A stretch of 64,000 nucleotides of DNA, taken from contig DAOSWM010000010.1 of the NCBI GenBank assembly GCA_035380045.1, forward strand, positions 1 through 64,000. Direction: 5' to 3'. Below, in pieces: positions 51,930-60,509 of this stretch. The notes beneath the pieces were generated by a model, which was not told the DNA's origin, did not search any database, and saw only the letters and a list, made by a program, of their open reading frames with translations. How positions within the stretch are numbered: position 1 is the first letter of the stretch; every line of letters starts with the position of its first letter. The position numbers and the translations under genes are program-made. This DNA comes from DAOSWM01 sp035380045. GTDB taxonomy: Bacteria > Bacteroidota > Bacteroidia > Bacteroidales > Tenuifilaceae.

Positions 51930-53048
51930 GTGTCTTACCTAGTTAAGAAACTTGATAATGCCCACATTGTATGGTTCCAAGCCAGCAACCAGTGGGTACA
52001 ATTCGATGAGCCACAATGGCTCATCTTTTCATTTTATGTAAAGGGGACAGAGTTAAATGAAGCTGCAAACAAGTTTGCTAAGAAATATTCAACTTCCCAA
52101 TCCGAAGCAGCTCAGCTAGTAGGTAGTTTTTACAAGTCATTAGGGAAACTCTTTAATCCAGATTTCGACATTCCCGATTTCTCAGTTGATTCAAATTTAG
52201 TAAAATTATACCAACCCCTAAGAACCCGAAAACGCTACTACTCGTTCAAGAATAAAGCTTTTTCAATTGTTTATGGCTCTCCCTCCCTCGAGAAGTACAT
52301 CCACTTACCCATAAAGAACCTTGAGACAAAAGGAGTCACCACTGGTCAGTGTTTTGAGGTTTTCATTCATGGTAGTAAGCATTTTTTAAAGGTTGGTGAG
52401 CAGAGTCCCAAATATTTTGCTGCGCAGGACTCAGGCCAGCTTAAAAGGTTGCTGTACATTGAGATGGCAAACTTTTTCTACGAAAAGAAAACCAACGATT
52501 GGCTGGCTTTTATTCACGGATCGGCAGTAAAAATGAATGATGAAGTGCTAATTCTTACATCCGAGGGTGGCTCGGGGAAAAGCACAATGGCGGGTCTTTT
52601 ACTCAAGCATGGGTTCGAACTTTTCTCTGATGATTTTATCCCCGTCGATTCAGTTTCTCCAAAAGTTTTCCCTTTTCCAGCATCGCTTTGCGTAAAGAAT
52701 GATGCAATTTCCATGCTGAAAGAACAGGGGTATACTTTATTCGAACCGGCAAAGAGTAACCTTGCATACGTTGTTCAACATAGAGGGAGCGAACCAACCA
52801 AACCGTGTAAAAAGTTAAAGGTTGTTTTTATTAAGTACAATTCAAACGTTGATTTTCAGCTAAACCCAATATCAACCCTTGAAGCGTTGTACCATTTCTT
52901 TCAGGAAGGTTGGGTTGGAAACGATTTAAAACGTGCACGGAAATTCATTTCATGGTTTTCGAAGCTTGAGTTTTACAGGCTCGAATTTGGCAATAATAGT
53001 AAAGCAATACAAGCACTTACTGATTTGGTTGGGAAACATGAAAAGTAG
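51930..53048 (+). CDS. PqqD-like domain fused to an HPr-kinase-like domain
   Basis: Starting at a GTG, this 372-residue cytoplasmic protein has an N-terminal region (about 1-80) resembling PqqD-type peptide-binding domains, which capture RiPP leader peptides. Residues about 190-370 resemble HPr kinase/phosphorylase. H196 sits in FIHGSAV where HPr kinase has its conserved histidine, the P-loop is SEGGSGKSTMAG (K217) and LFSDDF gives D234/D235 for metal binding. HPr-kinase-like enzymes of this kind occur in lasso-peptide clusters, where one phosphorylates the peptide. Its 3' end overlaps the next gene by 11 bp. A classical carbohydrate-regulation role is unlikely, as no HPr gene is nearby. Confidence 0.85.
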   Translation: MSYLVKKLDNAHIVWFQASNQWVQFDEPQWLIFSFYVKGTELNEAANKFAKKYSTSQSEAAQLVGSFYKSLGKLFNPDFDIPDFSVDSNLVKLYQPLRTRKRYYSFKNKAFSIVYGSPSLEKYIHLPIKNLETKGVTTGQCFEVFIHGSKHFLKVGEQSPKYFAAQDSGQLKRLLYIEMANFFYEKKTNDWLAFIHGSAVKMNDEVLILTSEGGSGKSTMAGLLLKHGFELFSDDFIPVDSVSPKVFPFPASLCVKNDAISMLKEQGYTLFEPAKSNLAYVVQHRGSEPTKPCKKLKVVFIKYNSNVDFQLNPISTLEALYHFFQEGWVGNDLKRARKFISWFSKLEFYRLEFGNNSKAIQALTDLVGKHEK

Positions 53049-54159
53049 GCACTTATTCCATCTTATTACAGAAATTTTATCTCTCAGGGTTTTCCCTGAA
53101 AGAGCACCAGAAGTGGCCTTACTTTTTCCTGCAGAAAAAGATGAGTGGCAGCGTTGGGTTCAAATTGGTAGCAGGCATTTGGTGTTGCAATCGCTCTACG
53201 TTACGCTTAGAAAGGCCAACTTGCTGTCGAACCTTCCTTCCGATTTGGTTGAGTACCTGGAGTATATCCATAGGTTAAACTTTGAACGAAATGAAAGCAT
53301 TAAAAGTCAGGCCGTTGAAATTAATCAACTTTTCAGCGAAGCTGGTATTGGTTGCATTTTTATGAAAGGAACCGGAAACCTGTTCGATAGCTTATACTCC
53401 GATCCGGGTGAACGTATGCTTTACGATATCGATATTTTGGTTGAAAAAAACCGAATGCTTGAAGCAGCAGAGTTGCTAATTGCTAATGGATACCAAACCC
53501 AGAAGCCGTTTAATCCCAAGGCGCTGGCTTCAACAATGCACTACCCAATTCTGGTTAAAGAGGGGTGTGTTGCTGGCGTTGAGCTGCACCAAAATGCAGT
53601 GCGACACCAGTACCTGAAATCGTTCAGCACCGAAATGGTTTTTTCTTCGAAAAAAGGTTCTCTTACAAACGAAAGTATTTTTGTAATGAGTGATAGTAAC
53701 AAGATTATCCACAATTTTATTCACTCGCAGCTAATGCATAATGCCCATTACCATGCCGACGTGTCGTTGAGGAACCTTTTCGATTTGCTGCTGCTTAGTC
53801 AGAAGGTGAATGCCTATGAAGTTATAAGCGAGTTTGGCTTTTACAGGCGAAAAGCGTTGGCCTATTTTTTCTTAATGAGTAAGGTTTTCGGACTTTCAAA
53901 TTCGGGTGCTACACAATCGTTCACCAGTAAACTATTGGTTTTTAGGCATGGGTTTACAATAAATCTTTCTAATAAGCAGCGAGCATTTTACCACTTTTTA
54001 ATCACCTTTTTTATTAAATATATTGCGCTACCATTTCGTACAATTTTCGACAGAAGTGCTAGGAACTACGTTTTTTCTCGACTTAGAAACCCAAAGTGGT
54101 ACGGCCAGCATTTTAAAGCGTATAAAAGAAAATTTACGGGCAATAGAAAAATTAATTGA
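53038..54159 (+). CDS. Nucleotidyltransferase-like protein (PF14907 type)
   Basis: From the ATG at 53038 this is a 373-residue protein. The core motif reads FMKGTGNLFDSLYSDPGER and LYDIDILV, giving D130 and D132 as candidate metal-binding residues in the DxD of nucleotidyltransferases. This matches the uncharacterised family PF14907, which recurs beside HPr-kinase-like genes in lasso and related peptide clusters. The start overlaps the kinase gene stop by 11 bp, so translation is probably coupled. The frame upstream to 52933 lies wholly inside the kinase gene and is rejected. The substrate is unknown; transfer of a nucleotide or sugar to the peptide is possible. Confidence 0.82.
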   Translation: MKSRHLFHLITEILSLRVFPERAPEVALLFPAEKDEWQRWVQIGSRHLVLQSLYVTLRKANLLSNLPSDLVEYLEYIHRLNFERNESIKSQAVEINQLFSEAGIGCIFMKGTGNLFDSLYSDPGERMLYDIDILVEKNRMLEAAELLIANGYQTQKPFNPKALASTMHYPILVKEGCVAGVELHQNAVRHQYLKSFSTEMVFSSKKGSLTNESIFVMSDSNKIIHNFIHSQLMHNAHYHADVSLRNLFDLLLLSQKVNAYEVISEFGFYRRKALAYFFLMSKVFGLSNSGATQSFTSKLLVFRHGFTINLSNKQRAFYHFLITFFIKYIALPFRTIFDRSARNYVFSRLRNPKWYGQHFKAYKRKFTGNRKIN

Positions 54160-54183
54160 AACCAATTCCTGTAGTTAGCAGCA

Positions 54184-54795
54184 TTACTTTATTACATCGA
54201 ATTTAAAACCTTTATTTTTGGCTTCTTCAAGAACTCTGGGTAGTGCGTAGCGTAAATTTTTTTCGGCTTTTTTCGAATCGTGGAAAACAATAATTGCCCC
54301 GGAATGCATTCCGTTTTTTACAATGTTGGCGCACCTACGGCGTGAGGTGTTGCGGCTGTAGTCCATGCTGAGCAAATCCCACATTATTATTTTGTAGCGT
54401 TCACGAAGTAACTTCGATTGTGCCGGTTTTATTCGTCCGTAAGGCGGACGGAATAGCTTGCTCCCAATAAGATCATTTGCAAAATCTACATCCTGAATGT
54501 ACTGTCCGGTAGGGGTTTCCCACCCTTTTAGGTGGCTGTAGCTGTGGTTCCCCACAGCATGACCTTCATTTTTAATGCGTTCAAATATCTCCGGATGCAT
54601 CTCCACCTTTTTGCCAAGGCAAAAAAAGGTTGCCTTCACATTGTGCTTTGCTAGCAGATCCAATACCCAAGGCGTTACCGTTTCGGTTGGTCCATCATCG
54701 AAAGTAAGGTAAATGTTGTTGTTTTCGTTAGGAATGCTCCAGATGAAACCTGGAAACATATTTGTGAAAAACTTTGGGGGACTTAGGTTTATCAT
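54184..54795 (-). CDS. Polysaccharide deacetylase family protein
   Basis: This 203-residue protein is a NodB-type carbohydrate esterase 4. The catalytic TFDDGP motif (Asp33/Asp34 region) is near the N-terminus, HSYSH gives the two metal-binding histidines, and FRPPYGR is the third motif. It deacetylates N-acetylated sugars of peptidoglycan or other glycans. There is no clear signal peptide, which suggests an intracellular or non-classical location. It lies 15 bases after the DUF2723 gene, in one operon. Confidence 0.92.
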   Translation of the reverse strand: MINLSPPKFFTNMFPGFIWSIPNENNNIYLTFDDGPTETVTPWVLDLLAKHNVKATFFCLGKKVEMHPEIFERIKNEGHAVGNHSYSHLKGWETPTGQYIQDVDFANDLIGSKLFRPPYGRIKPAQSKLLRERYKIIMWDLLSMDYSRNTSRRRCANIVKNGMHSGAIIVFHDSKKAEKNLRYALPRVLEEAKNKGFKFDVIK

Positions 54796-54810
54796 TTAAT
54801 CCTTCAAATA

Positions 54811-57800
54811 TTACATTTTACCTCCGATTGTGTTGAATAGCTCCTCAAGTTCAGCCTTATGCTCACCCTTCTCGTAAGTTTTTGCCATGCTGTAAAGCTC
54901 CTGAAGGATATATAAGCTGAGTTCAGTTTCGTTTCTTATGTTGCTAACGTAGCTATCGGGTAGGCGAAGGAAATAGTCGAGTTCCTCAGCGCACTGTGTC
55001 ATGTATTGTTTCGAGTATTCAACACCCTTATCTATTGCTCCAGCTCGGTAGTACGATTCGATGAGCGTTAGTGCAAAAAAGTTGAATGGTACATTCTCGG
55101 GAGGAATTACCTCCATGCATTTATCTACAACCTCAATAGCCTTGTCCATTTTGTTTTCCTCAATAAGTTGTAGTGCTAAACGCCCAAATATATTGCGGTA
55201 GTTCGATATAATTCTGGCGCTATTCTCATTGATGTACACGTTTGGATCGGCTATGCTTCTCCAGCGATAAACATTCATGAGGTTATTATACATAATTTTA
55301 GATTCAACGTTTCCATAGCGTCCGCTAACACGTCTTGCTTCAATCGGAACTATTCGGTATGTAAGCCCTTCAACCTGGAAGAATTTATCCAAATTCTGGT
55401 AGGTATCAGAGCTAACGGTAATTACGAAGTACATTGGGCGTTCCCAGTTATTATTAGCCATCAAATCCATAAGGAAGAGACCGTCCTTTAGCAGGTAGTT
55501 GCTTGAAAGTCGCCACTTCATGGTGTCAACCACGCTGCTCATTTTCTCAGAACTAACCACTCCCTTCTTCTCAATTAGCTCTTTGTCAACAGGAAGCATA
55601 AGGCTTTTGGAAGGGAAGAAGTCGAGCTTTTCGTTCATATCGATGGGAGAATTAACTTTTGTAGCAGCGTCGTCGCTAAGCACAAAGTCGATGGCTTGCT
55701 TAACGTTTATATGCCTGTTAATACGGTCAACCGCCAGCACTAAATCGCGGGTTCCGGTAACGTATTTTTCGTTGGTCATGCTAACCGGAATTGGTTCTGA
55801 TTCGTATGCTTTTCGTTTCATCTGGTCGATGTACCAGTCGGCTCGAAGGTAGCTAAGATTGCTAACCCTAACATCGGTTCTAACTCCTTCAACCTCCTGC
55901 GCATACCAGAGAGGGAACGTATCGTTGTCCCCGTAGGAGAATAGTATTGAGTTTGGTTCACAGGTGTTTAGTGCGTTGTAGGCAAAGTCATTCGCAATAA
56001 AATTCCCGGAGCGGTCGTGGTCGTCCCAGTTTTCGGCAGCCATAATTCCGGGGACAAATACCAAGCAAACAGCTGTTGTAATGGTTGCCCCAACCGGATT
56101 GTCGAAAGCTTTCCGAACGACTTGATACAATGCCAGAACACCAAGCCCGATCCAAATGCTGAAAGCATAAAAACTTCCGGCGTAAGCATAGTCGCGTTCA
56201 CGGGGTTGGTAGGGGGTTTGGTTCAAATAAACAACAATGGCTATCCCAGTAAGGATAAATAGAAGCATTACAACCCAAAAATCTTTCTTGTTTCGGTATA
56301 GTTGGAAGAACAATCCAGCCAATCCTAGAATAAATGGCAACATGAAGTACCTGTTGTGAGCTTTGTTCTTGTAAGTTGATGGTAACTCATCTTGTGGTCC
56401 AAGTCTGGTTGTATCAATAAATGGGATTCCGCTAATCCAGTTTCCTTTGAGTATTTCACCATGTCCCTGAATATCGTTTTGCCTGCCGGCAAAGTTCCAC
56501 ATAAAGTATCGCCAGTACATGTGACCCAGCTGGTACGAAAAGAAAAACCGCAAATTCTCACCAAAAGTTGGAACATGTAACACCTCCGATTCGCCTGAAT
56601 AGTTATTTACCCGAATGGGTCGTCCGGTAAAGTTACTCCATTCTTTGTATGCTCTTACATGGTTGGGTTCGGAGCTGTACATACGAGGGAATACGGTTGT
56701 AAATCTGTCGTCGTACTTAAATTCGGTTTTATGGGTTGCAACAACGTATTTCCCATCTTTCTGGATGTACTGCGGGCTTCCGTTTTTTCTTTCAACCATT
56801 GGGGCGTTAAAGGTTTGACCCGTAACCAGTGGCCTGTCGCCATACTGCTCCCTGTTAAGGTAGTACAGCAGCGAGAACATGTTGTCGGGGTTATTCTGGT
56901 TCATTGGTGGCTTTGCCGATGAACGAATTACGATTAGTGCGAACGAACTGTAACCAATAAGAATAACTGTGAACCCTAGCAGAATAGTGTTAAGAATTGG
57001 CTTGGATTTTTTGTGGCTGTATATTATTCCCCAGGTAATTAAGGCAATTAGCGCTGCAATGTAGAAGAATACTCCCGACTTGTACGGTAATCCAAACCCG
57101 TTAACAAATAGCAGCTCAAATTTTGAGGCGAGTACAATTACTCCCTGAATTATTCCATACATCATTGTTCCTAGGAGAATTACGCTAAGAGCGAGCGCTT
57201 TTACAATTCCCCAGGTGGTAACTTCGTACTTCTTAAAGTAGTACACCATAACTATGGCCGGAATGGCTAGCAGGTTCAGCAGGTGAACACCAATGGACAG
57301 CCCCATTAAGTATGCAATAAGTATCAACCAGCGGTTGGCATGGGGCTCGTTGGCTACGTTCTCCCACTTAAGTATTGCCCAAAAAACAAATGCAGTGAAA
57401 AGCGATGAGGTAGCGTAAACCTCACCTTCAACAGCCGAAAACCAGAAGGTGTCTGAGAATGTGTACGCTAATGCACCAACTAGCCCGGATCCCATAATCA
57501 GAATTACTTGCGTGAGGGTGAATTCGTTATTGTTTATGTCGAAAATTTTTCGGGCTAGGTGGGTTATACTCCAGAATAGGAATAGTATGGTGAAAGCGCT
57601 TGCTAACGCTGACATCGAATTTGCAAAAATTGGAATTAACTCCTTGCCGGGGGCAAGCATGGTGAAAAAACGCATCAGGAGCATGAATATTGGGGCTCCG
57701 GGAGGATGCCCAACCTCAAGTTTGAAGCCACTGGCTATAAACTCCCCGCAGTCCCAGAAGCTGGCTGTGGGCTCAATGGTTAGCAAGTAAACTACTGCAG

Positions 57801-57870
57801 CAATTAAAAAGCTTACCCATCCAACCGTTAGGTTGATGGTTCTATAGGATTTCTGTCCAACTGTTTGCAT
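54811..57870 (-). CDS. DUF2723 membrane glycosyltransferase-like protein
   Basis: This 1019-residue inner-membrane protein has about 13 helices in its first 590 residues and a soluble C-terminal half ending in helical TPR-like repeats. The first loop has TASFWDCGEFIASGFKLEVG and HPPGAPIFM, with the acidic residues typical of GT-C transferases such as protein O-mannosyltransferases. DUF2723 proteins are ubiquitous in Bacteroidota. Lipid-linked sugar transfer to proteins or glycans is likely but not proven. A good promoter precedes it, and the deacetylase gene follows. Confidence 0.9.
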   Translation of the reverse strand: MQTVGQKSYRTINLTVGWVSFLIAAVVYLLTIEPTASFWDCGEFIASGFKLEVGHPPGAPIFMLLMRFFTMLAPGKELIPIFANSMSALASAFTILFLFWSITHLARKIFDINNNEFTLTQVILIMGSGLVGALAYTFSDTFWFSAVEGEVYATSSLFTAFVFWAILKWENVANEPHANRWLILIAYLMGLSIGVHLLNLLAIPAIVMVYYFKKYEVTTWGIVKALALSVILLGTMMYGIIQGVIVLASKFELLFVNGFGLPYKSGVFFYIAALIALITWGIIYSHKKSKPILNTILLGFTVILIGYSSFALIVIRSSAKPPMNQNNPDNMFSLLYYLNREQYGDRPLVTGQTFNAPMVERKNGSPQYIQKDGKYVVATHKTEFKYDDRFTTVFPRMYSSEPNHVRAYKEWSNFTGRPIRVNNYSGESEVLHVPTFGENLRFFFSYQLGHMYWRYFMWNFAGRQNDIQGHGEILKGNWISGIPFIDTTRLGPQDELPSTYKNKAHNRYFMLPFILGLAGLFFQLYRNKKDFWVVMLLFILTGIAIVVYLNQTPYQPRERDYAYAGSFYAFSIWIGLGVLALYQVVRKAFDNPVGATITTAVCLVFVPGIMAAENWDDHDRSGNFIANDFAYNALNTCEPNSILFSYGDNDTFPLWYAQEVEGVRTDVRVSNLSYLRADWYIDQMKRKAYESEPIPVSMTNEKYVTGTRDLVLAVDRINRHINVKQAIDFVLSDDAATKVNSPIDMNEKLDFFPSKSLMLPVDKELIEKKGVVSSEKMSSVVDTMKWRLSSNYLLKDGLFLMDLMANNNWERPMYFVITVSSDTYQNLDKFFQVEGLTYRIVPIEARRVSGRYGNVESKIMYNNLMNVYRWRSIADPNVYINENSARIISNYRNIFGRLALQLIEENKMDKAIEVVDKCMEVIPPENVPFNFFALTLIESYYRAGAIDKGVEYSKQYMTQCAEELDYFLRLPDSYVSNIRNETELSLYILQELYSMAKTYEKGEHKAELEELFNTIGGKM

Positions 57871-57895
57871 CGGATTGGTTTTGATTTTCAGATTC

Positions 57896-57928
57896 CAAAA
57901 ATACTACTTTTTTACTATTTGGGGCAAA
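57896..57928 (-). promoter_or_regulatory. Promoter of the DUF2723 operon
   Basis: On the minus strand TTTG (57928-57925) is followed after 21 bases by TATTTTTG (57903-57896). Both boxes match the Bacteroidota consensus, and the leader is about 20-25 bases. Confidence 0.6.
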
Positions 57929-57964
57929 GCATGTTGCACGAATCAATATGTCAACCAAAAATCC

Positions 57965-57972
57965 TACTTTTG
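57965..57972 (+). promoter_or_regulatory. Candidate -7 box of the gene at 57995
   Basis: TACTTTTG is an exact TAnnTTTG match, 22 bases before the ATG. No well-spaced -33 box was seen. Confidence 0.4.
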
Positions 57973-57994
57973 TAATCTAGAAAAATGTATTGAA

Positions 57995-59089
57995 ATGAAA
58001 AAAGTTTGCGCAGCGTTGCTTCTTCTATTACCCTATTTATCAATGGCTCAAAGTTCTAATATGAGTGTTGAGAATGATTCGTTATCAGGAAGTTTTTACT
58101 TCGATATATCGAGCGCAGCATTCTTCGACAACCTTGAGTTTGCAAACTATATTGAAAAGGGTTACACGCTTACTGGTTTTAACATTGAGCCACGCATAGG
58201 CTTTGCTGCAAACAGCAAGTATTCAATATCTGGGGGCTTTCATGCGTTGTACTACTCAGGTGAACCCGGTTTCACAAGGTTTGTTCCGGTAGTTACCATT
58301 AACGCTGCATTAACCCGCAATATTGCAATGAATGTAGGAACCATTGATGGAACAAACGCTCATAACCTTCCCGAGCCATTGTTTAGTCCCGAACGCGAGC
58401 TGATAAACCAGCCCGAAACGGGTTTGCAGTTTCTTTTTAATGGCCGCTACTTTAAGGGCGAAACGTGGATTAACTGGGAGAAATTCCTTTTCTTTGGCGA
58501 CACCATACAGGAGGAGTTTACTGTTGGGGTTTCAGGAAAAGTTAGGCTGTTGGAAGGTGAGAAAATGAACCTGAACATACCAGTTTACGCCTTGGCAGTT
58601 CATCAGGGAGGGCAAATAAACGAAACCGAAAGCTTGGTTTCAACTCTGGCAAACTTCGGGGGCGGAGTGAACCTTTCATTTCCTGCCGCAAACGGCAGAG
58701 TTGGAGTTGAAGCGTTAGGTTTTTTAGGCAAGGATATGTCGCCCAATCCACATCATATATACAAGAATGGTTGGGCTGTGTACCCTAAGTTTTATTACCA
58801 TAACAAAGCGGTAAAACTAGATGTTGGCTACTGGCGTGCCGATTCGTTGATGCTTCCCCGGGGCCAGCAAATTTTTGGTTCCCTATCAACAGTTCATCCC
58901 GATTACAACTCTCCCAAAAGGGAAATAGTTACCGGAAACTTTATGTACTTGAAACAGGTTGCCAGGGGTTTTTGCCTTGCGGGCAAAGTGCAACTCTACC
59001 ATGTAGTTACCGAATCGCAGCTCGATTTTCGTTTTGCGATAGTGGCACAATTTAACGAAATATTCTTTCTAAATTTTAAGGGTAAGTAA
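57995..59089 (+). CDS. Unrecognised outer-membrane beta-barrel protein
   Basis: From the ATG at 57995 this is a 364-residue protein with a signal peptide (KKVCAALLLLLPYLSMAQ). The mature part alternates aromatic and polar residues in strands such as LTGFNIEPRIGFA and YSISGGFHALYY and ends in LDFRFAIVAQFNEIFFLNFKGK (read here in part), consistent with a beta-barrel. GTNAHNLPEPLFSPER and LPRGQQIFGSLS are distinctive but not recognised. The upstream frame to 57875 crosses the promoter and lacks a signal, so it is rejected. It stands alone, followed by a hairpin terminator. Confidence 0.78.
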   Translation: MKKVCAALLLLLPYLSMAQSSNMSVENDSLSGSFYFDISSAAFFDNLEFANYIEKGYTLTGFNIEPRIGFAANSKYSISGGFHALYYSGEPGFTRFVPVVTINAALTRNIAMNVGTIDGTNAHNLPEPLFSPERELINQPETGLQFLFNGRYFKGETWINWEKFLFFGDTIQEEFTVGVSGKVRLLEGEKMNLNIPVYALAVHQGGQINETESLVSTLANFGGGVNLSFPAANGRVGVEALGFLGKDMSPNPHHIYKNGWAVYPKFYYHNKAVKLDVGYWRADSLMLPRGQQIFGSLSTVHPDYNSPKREIVTGNFMYLKQVARGFCLAGKVQLYHVVTESQLDFRFAIVAQFNEIFFLNFKGK

Positions 59090-59105
59090 GTTTCGTTTGT
59101 AAAAA

Positions 59106-59132
59106 AAAACCGTCAAAAAAAATGACGGTTTT
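59106..59132. terminator. Bidirectional terminator between convergent genes
   Basis: AAAACCGTCA (59106-59115) and TGACGGTTTT (59123-59132) form a perfect 10-bp stem around a 7-base A loop, with A-rich and T-rich flanks. It serves the outer-membrane protein gene and the TPR gene. Confidence 0.8.
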
Positions 59133-59149
59133 TCTATTACATATTTTTT

Positions 59150-60397
59150 CTATTTTTTTTCCAAACTTCCACAGTACATTTTTAGCATGGGTTCGGCAGG
59201 CTTATAGCCTAAGTCAACGGCTTTCTGAAAATCGGCGCAAGCCTTATCGGTTTCGCGTATGTTCATTAATGAGATGCCTCTGTTGTAGTATGCTTCAGGG
59301 TTATTCTTGTCCTTCTCAATAATAAAATTATAGTCGGGAATTGCTCCCTTGTGGTCGTTTAAAATGGCTTTTGAAACGGCACGGTTATAGTATGCTTGAG
59401 CAAACTCTTTATCGAGGTCAATAACTTTCGAAAAGTCTGTAATGGAATTTTTGTAGTCGTTCGATAGAGCCTTGGCAATTCCTCTTCCGTAGTATGCTTT
59501 TGTGTATTCCTGGTTTAGCGAAATGGCTTTGGTGAAGTCAGCAATTGCTTTTTTAAAGTCTTTCATTTGTATGTAAACACCGCCACGGGTACCGTAGGCC
59601 AAGTCGAAATTAGGGTCGAGTTTCAACGATTCCCCGAAGTGCTCTAATGCTTCTTCGAGTTCCCCGAGTTTGTAATTTGCTTGCCCTAGCTGGAAGAAAA
59701 TTTCTTTGTCGTTGGTTTCATATTTTGCTGCCTCGGTAAGGTCTTTCTCGGCTCCTTCGTAATCCTGAATTTTTAGCTTAAATATTCCCCGCTGCTTGTA
59801 TGCTGTAGCTGGTGCTTCTGCGTTCTCAATCATTTTATCGTAGTCCTCAATGGCTCCCATAAAGTCGTCGAGGTTGGCGCGCGATTCCCCACGGCTATAG
59901 AATGCTTCAAGGTTGCTGCCATCGAGTTCAATACTTCGGTTGTAGTCCTTTACAGCATCTTCGTACTGCATCTGTGTGGCTTTAAGCAATCCACGTTGAT
60001 AGAATGCTCTGGAGTTGGAGTCGTTAAGTTCAATGGCTTTATTAAGATCGGCCAATGCCTGATCCATTGATTTTAACTTTCTGAGGGTTACTCCTCTGTC
60101 GAGGTAGTAGTTTGAAATGTTTTCGTTCATTGAAATGGCTGTGCTGAAATCGGTCAGAGCTGCTGAGTCCATCTCCAACTTCTGTTTTGCAATACCACGT
60201 GCATGGTAGTAATCGGCTACCTTCTTGTTAAGCCAAATGGCTTTGTCGAACTTACTTATGGCAAGCTCGTAGAAAGCCGAGTCGGAAAGCAGCAAGCCTT
60301 CAGTATAGGCATTGCTAGCAAAACGTGGACGAAGCATTTGCAGGGTTAATGCAACTGCAACAATCAAGATAATAACGATGATTATAGCCCTTTTCAT
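59150..60397 (-). CDS. Membrane-anchored TPR protein
   Basis: From the ATG at 60397 this is a 415-residue protein with an N-terminal helix (IIIVIILIVAVALTL) and then about eleven 34-residue tetratricopeptide repeats, seen as YHARGIAKQKLEMDSAALTD, YLDRGVTLRKLKSMDQALAD, FYSRGESRANLDDFMGAIED and AYYGRGIAKALSNDYKNSI. It ends after a YNRGISLMNI repeat and a GYKPAEP tail. It should scaffold proteins in the periplasm. The partner is unknown. The upstream frame to 60427 begins at a non-ATG and is rejected. Confidence 0.9.
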   Translation of the reverse strand: MKRAIIIVIILIVAVALTLQMLRPRFASNAYTEGLLLSDSAFYELAISKFDKAIWLNKKVADYYHARGIAKQKLEMDSAALTDFSTAISMNENISNYYLDRGVTLRKLKSMDQALADLNKAIELNDSNSRAFYQRGLLKATQMQYEDAVKDYNRSIELDGSNLEAFYSRGESRANLDDFMGAIEDYDKMIENAEAPATAYKQRGIFKLKIQDYEGAEKDLTEAAKYETNDKEIFFQLGQANYKLGELEEALEHFGESLKLDPNFDLAYGTRGGVYIQMKDFKKAIADFTKAISLNQEYTKAYYGRGIAKALSNDYKNSITDFSKVIDLDKEFAQAYYNRAVSKAILNDHKGAIPDYNFIIEKDKNNPEAYYNRGISLMNIRETDKACADFQKAVDLGYKPAEPMLKMYCGSLEKK

Positions 60398-60424
60398 AAC
60401 TTTTGGATTTTTTGAAATTCTACA

Positions 60425-60432
60425 CAAAGTTA
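60425..60432 (-). promoter_or_regulatory. Candidate -7 box of the TPR gene
   Basis: The minus strand reads TAACTTTG, an exact TAnnTTTG match, 27 bases before the ATG at 60397. A TTG lies 25 bases upstream, a little farther than ideal. Confidence 0.4.
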
Positions 60433-60467
60433 ATCATTTTTAAGATTGATTTGCCTGCAATAAAAAA

Positions 60468-60490
60468 GCCCGATGAAAAAAACATCGGGC
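60468..60490 (-). terminator. Terminator after the sdhCAB operon
   Basis: GCCCGATG (60468-60475) and CATCGGGC (60483-60490) form a perfect 8-bp stem with a 7-base loop. On the minus strand it is followed by a run of six T, 20 bases past the sdhB stop. Confidence 0.82.
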
Positions 60491-60509
60491 TTAATAAAAT
60501 GGAGATATT

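Noticed and set aside
52933..53037. An extended N-terminus for the nucleotidyltransferase-like protein
   Set aside because: The added 35 codons lie wholly inside the kinase gene. The ATG at 53038 overlaps that gene's stop, a standard coupled start.
51693..54159. A complete lasso-peptide gene cluster
   Set aside because: The kinase-like and nucleotidyltransferase-like genes fit, but no asparagine-synthetase-like cyclase or transglutaminase-like protease is found within the window, and the peptide lacks a clear lasso core with a conserved Thr at the penultimate leader position.
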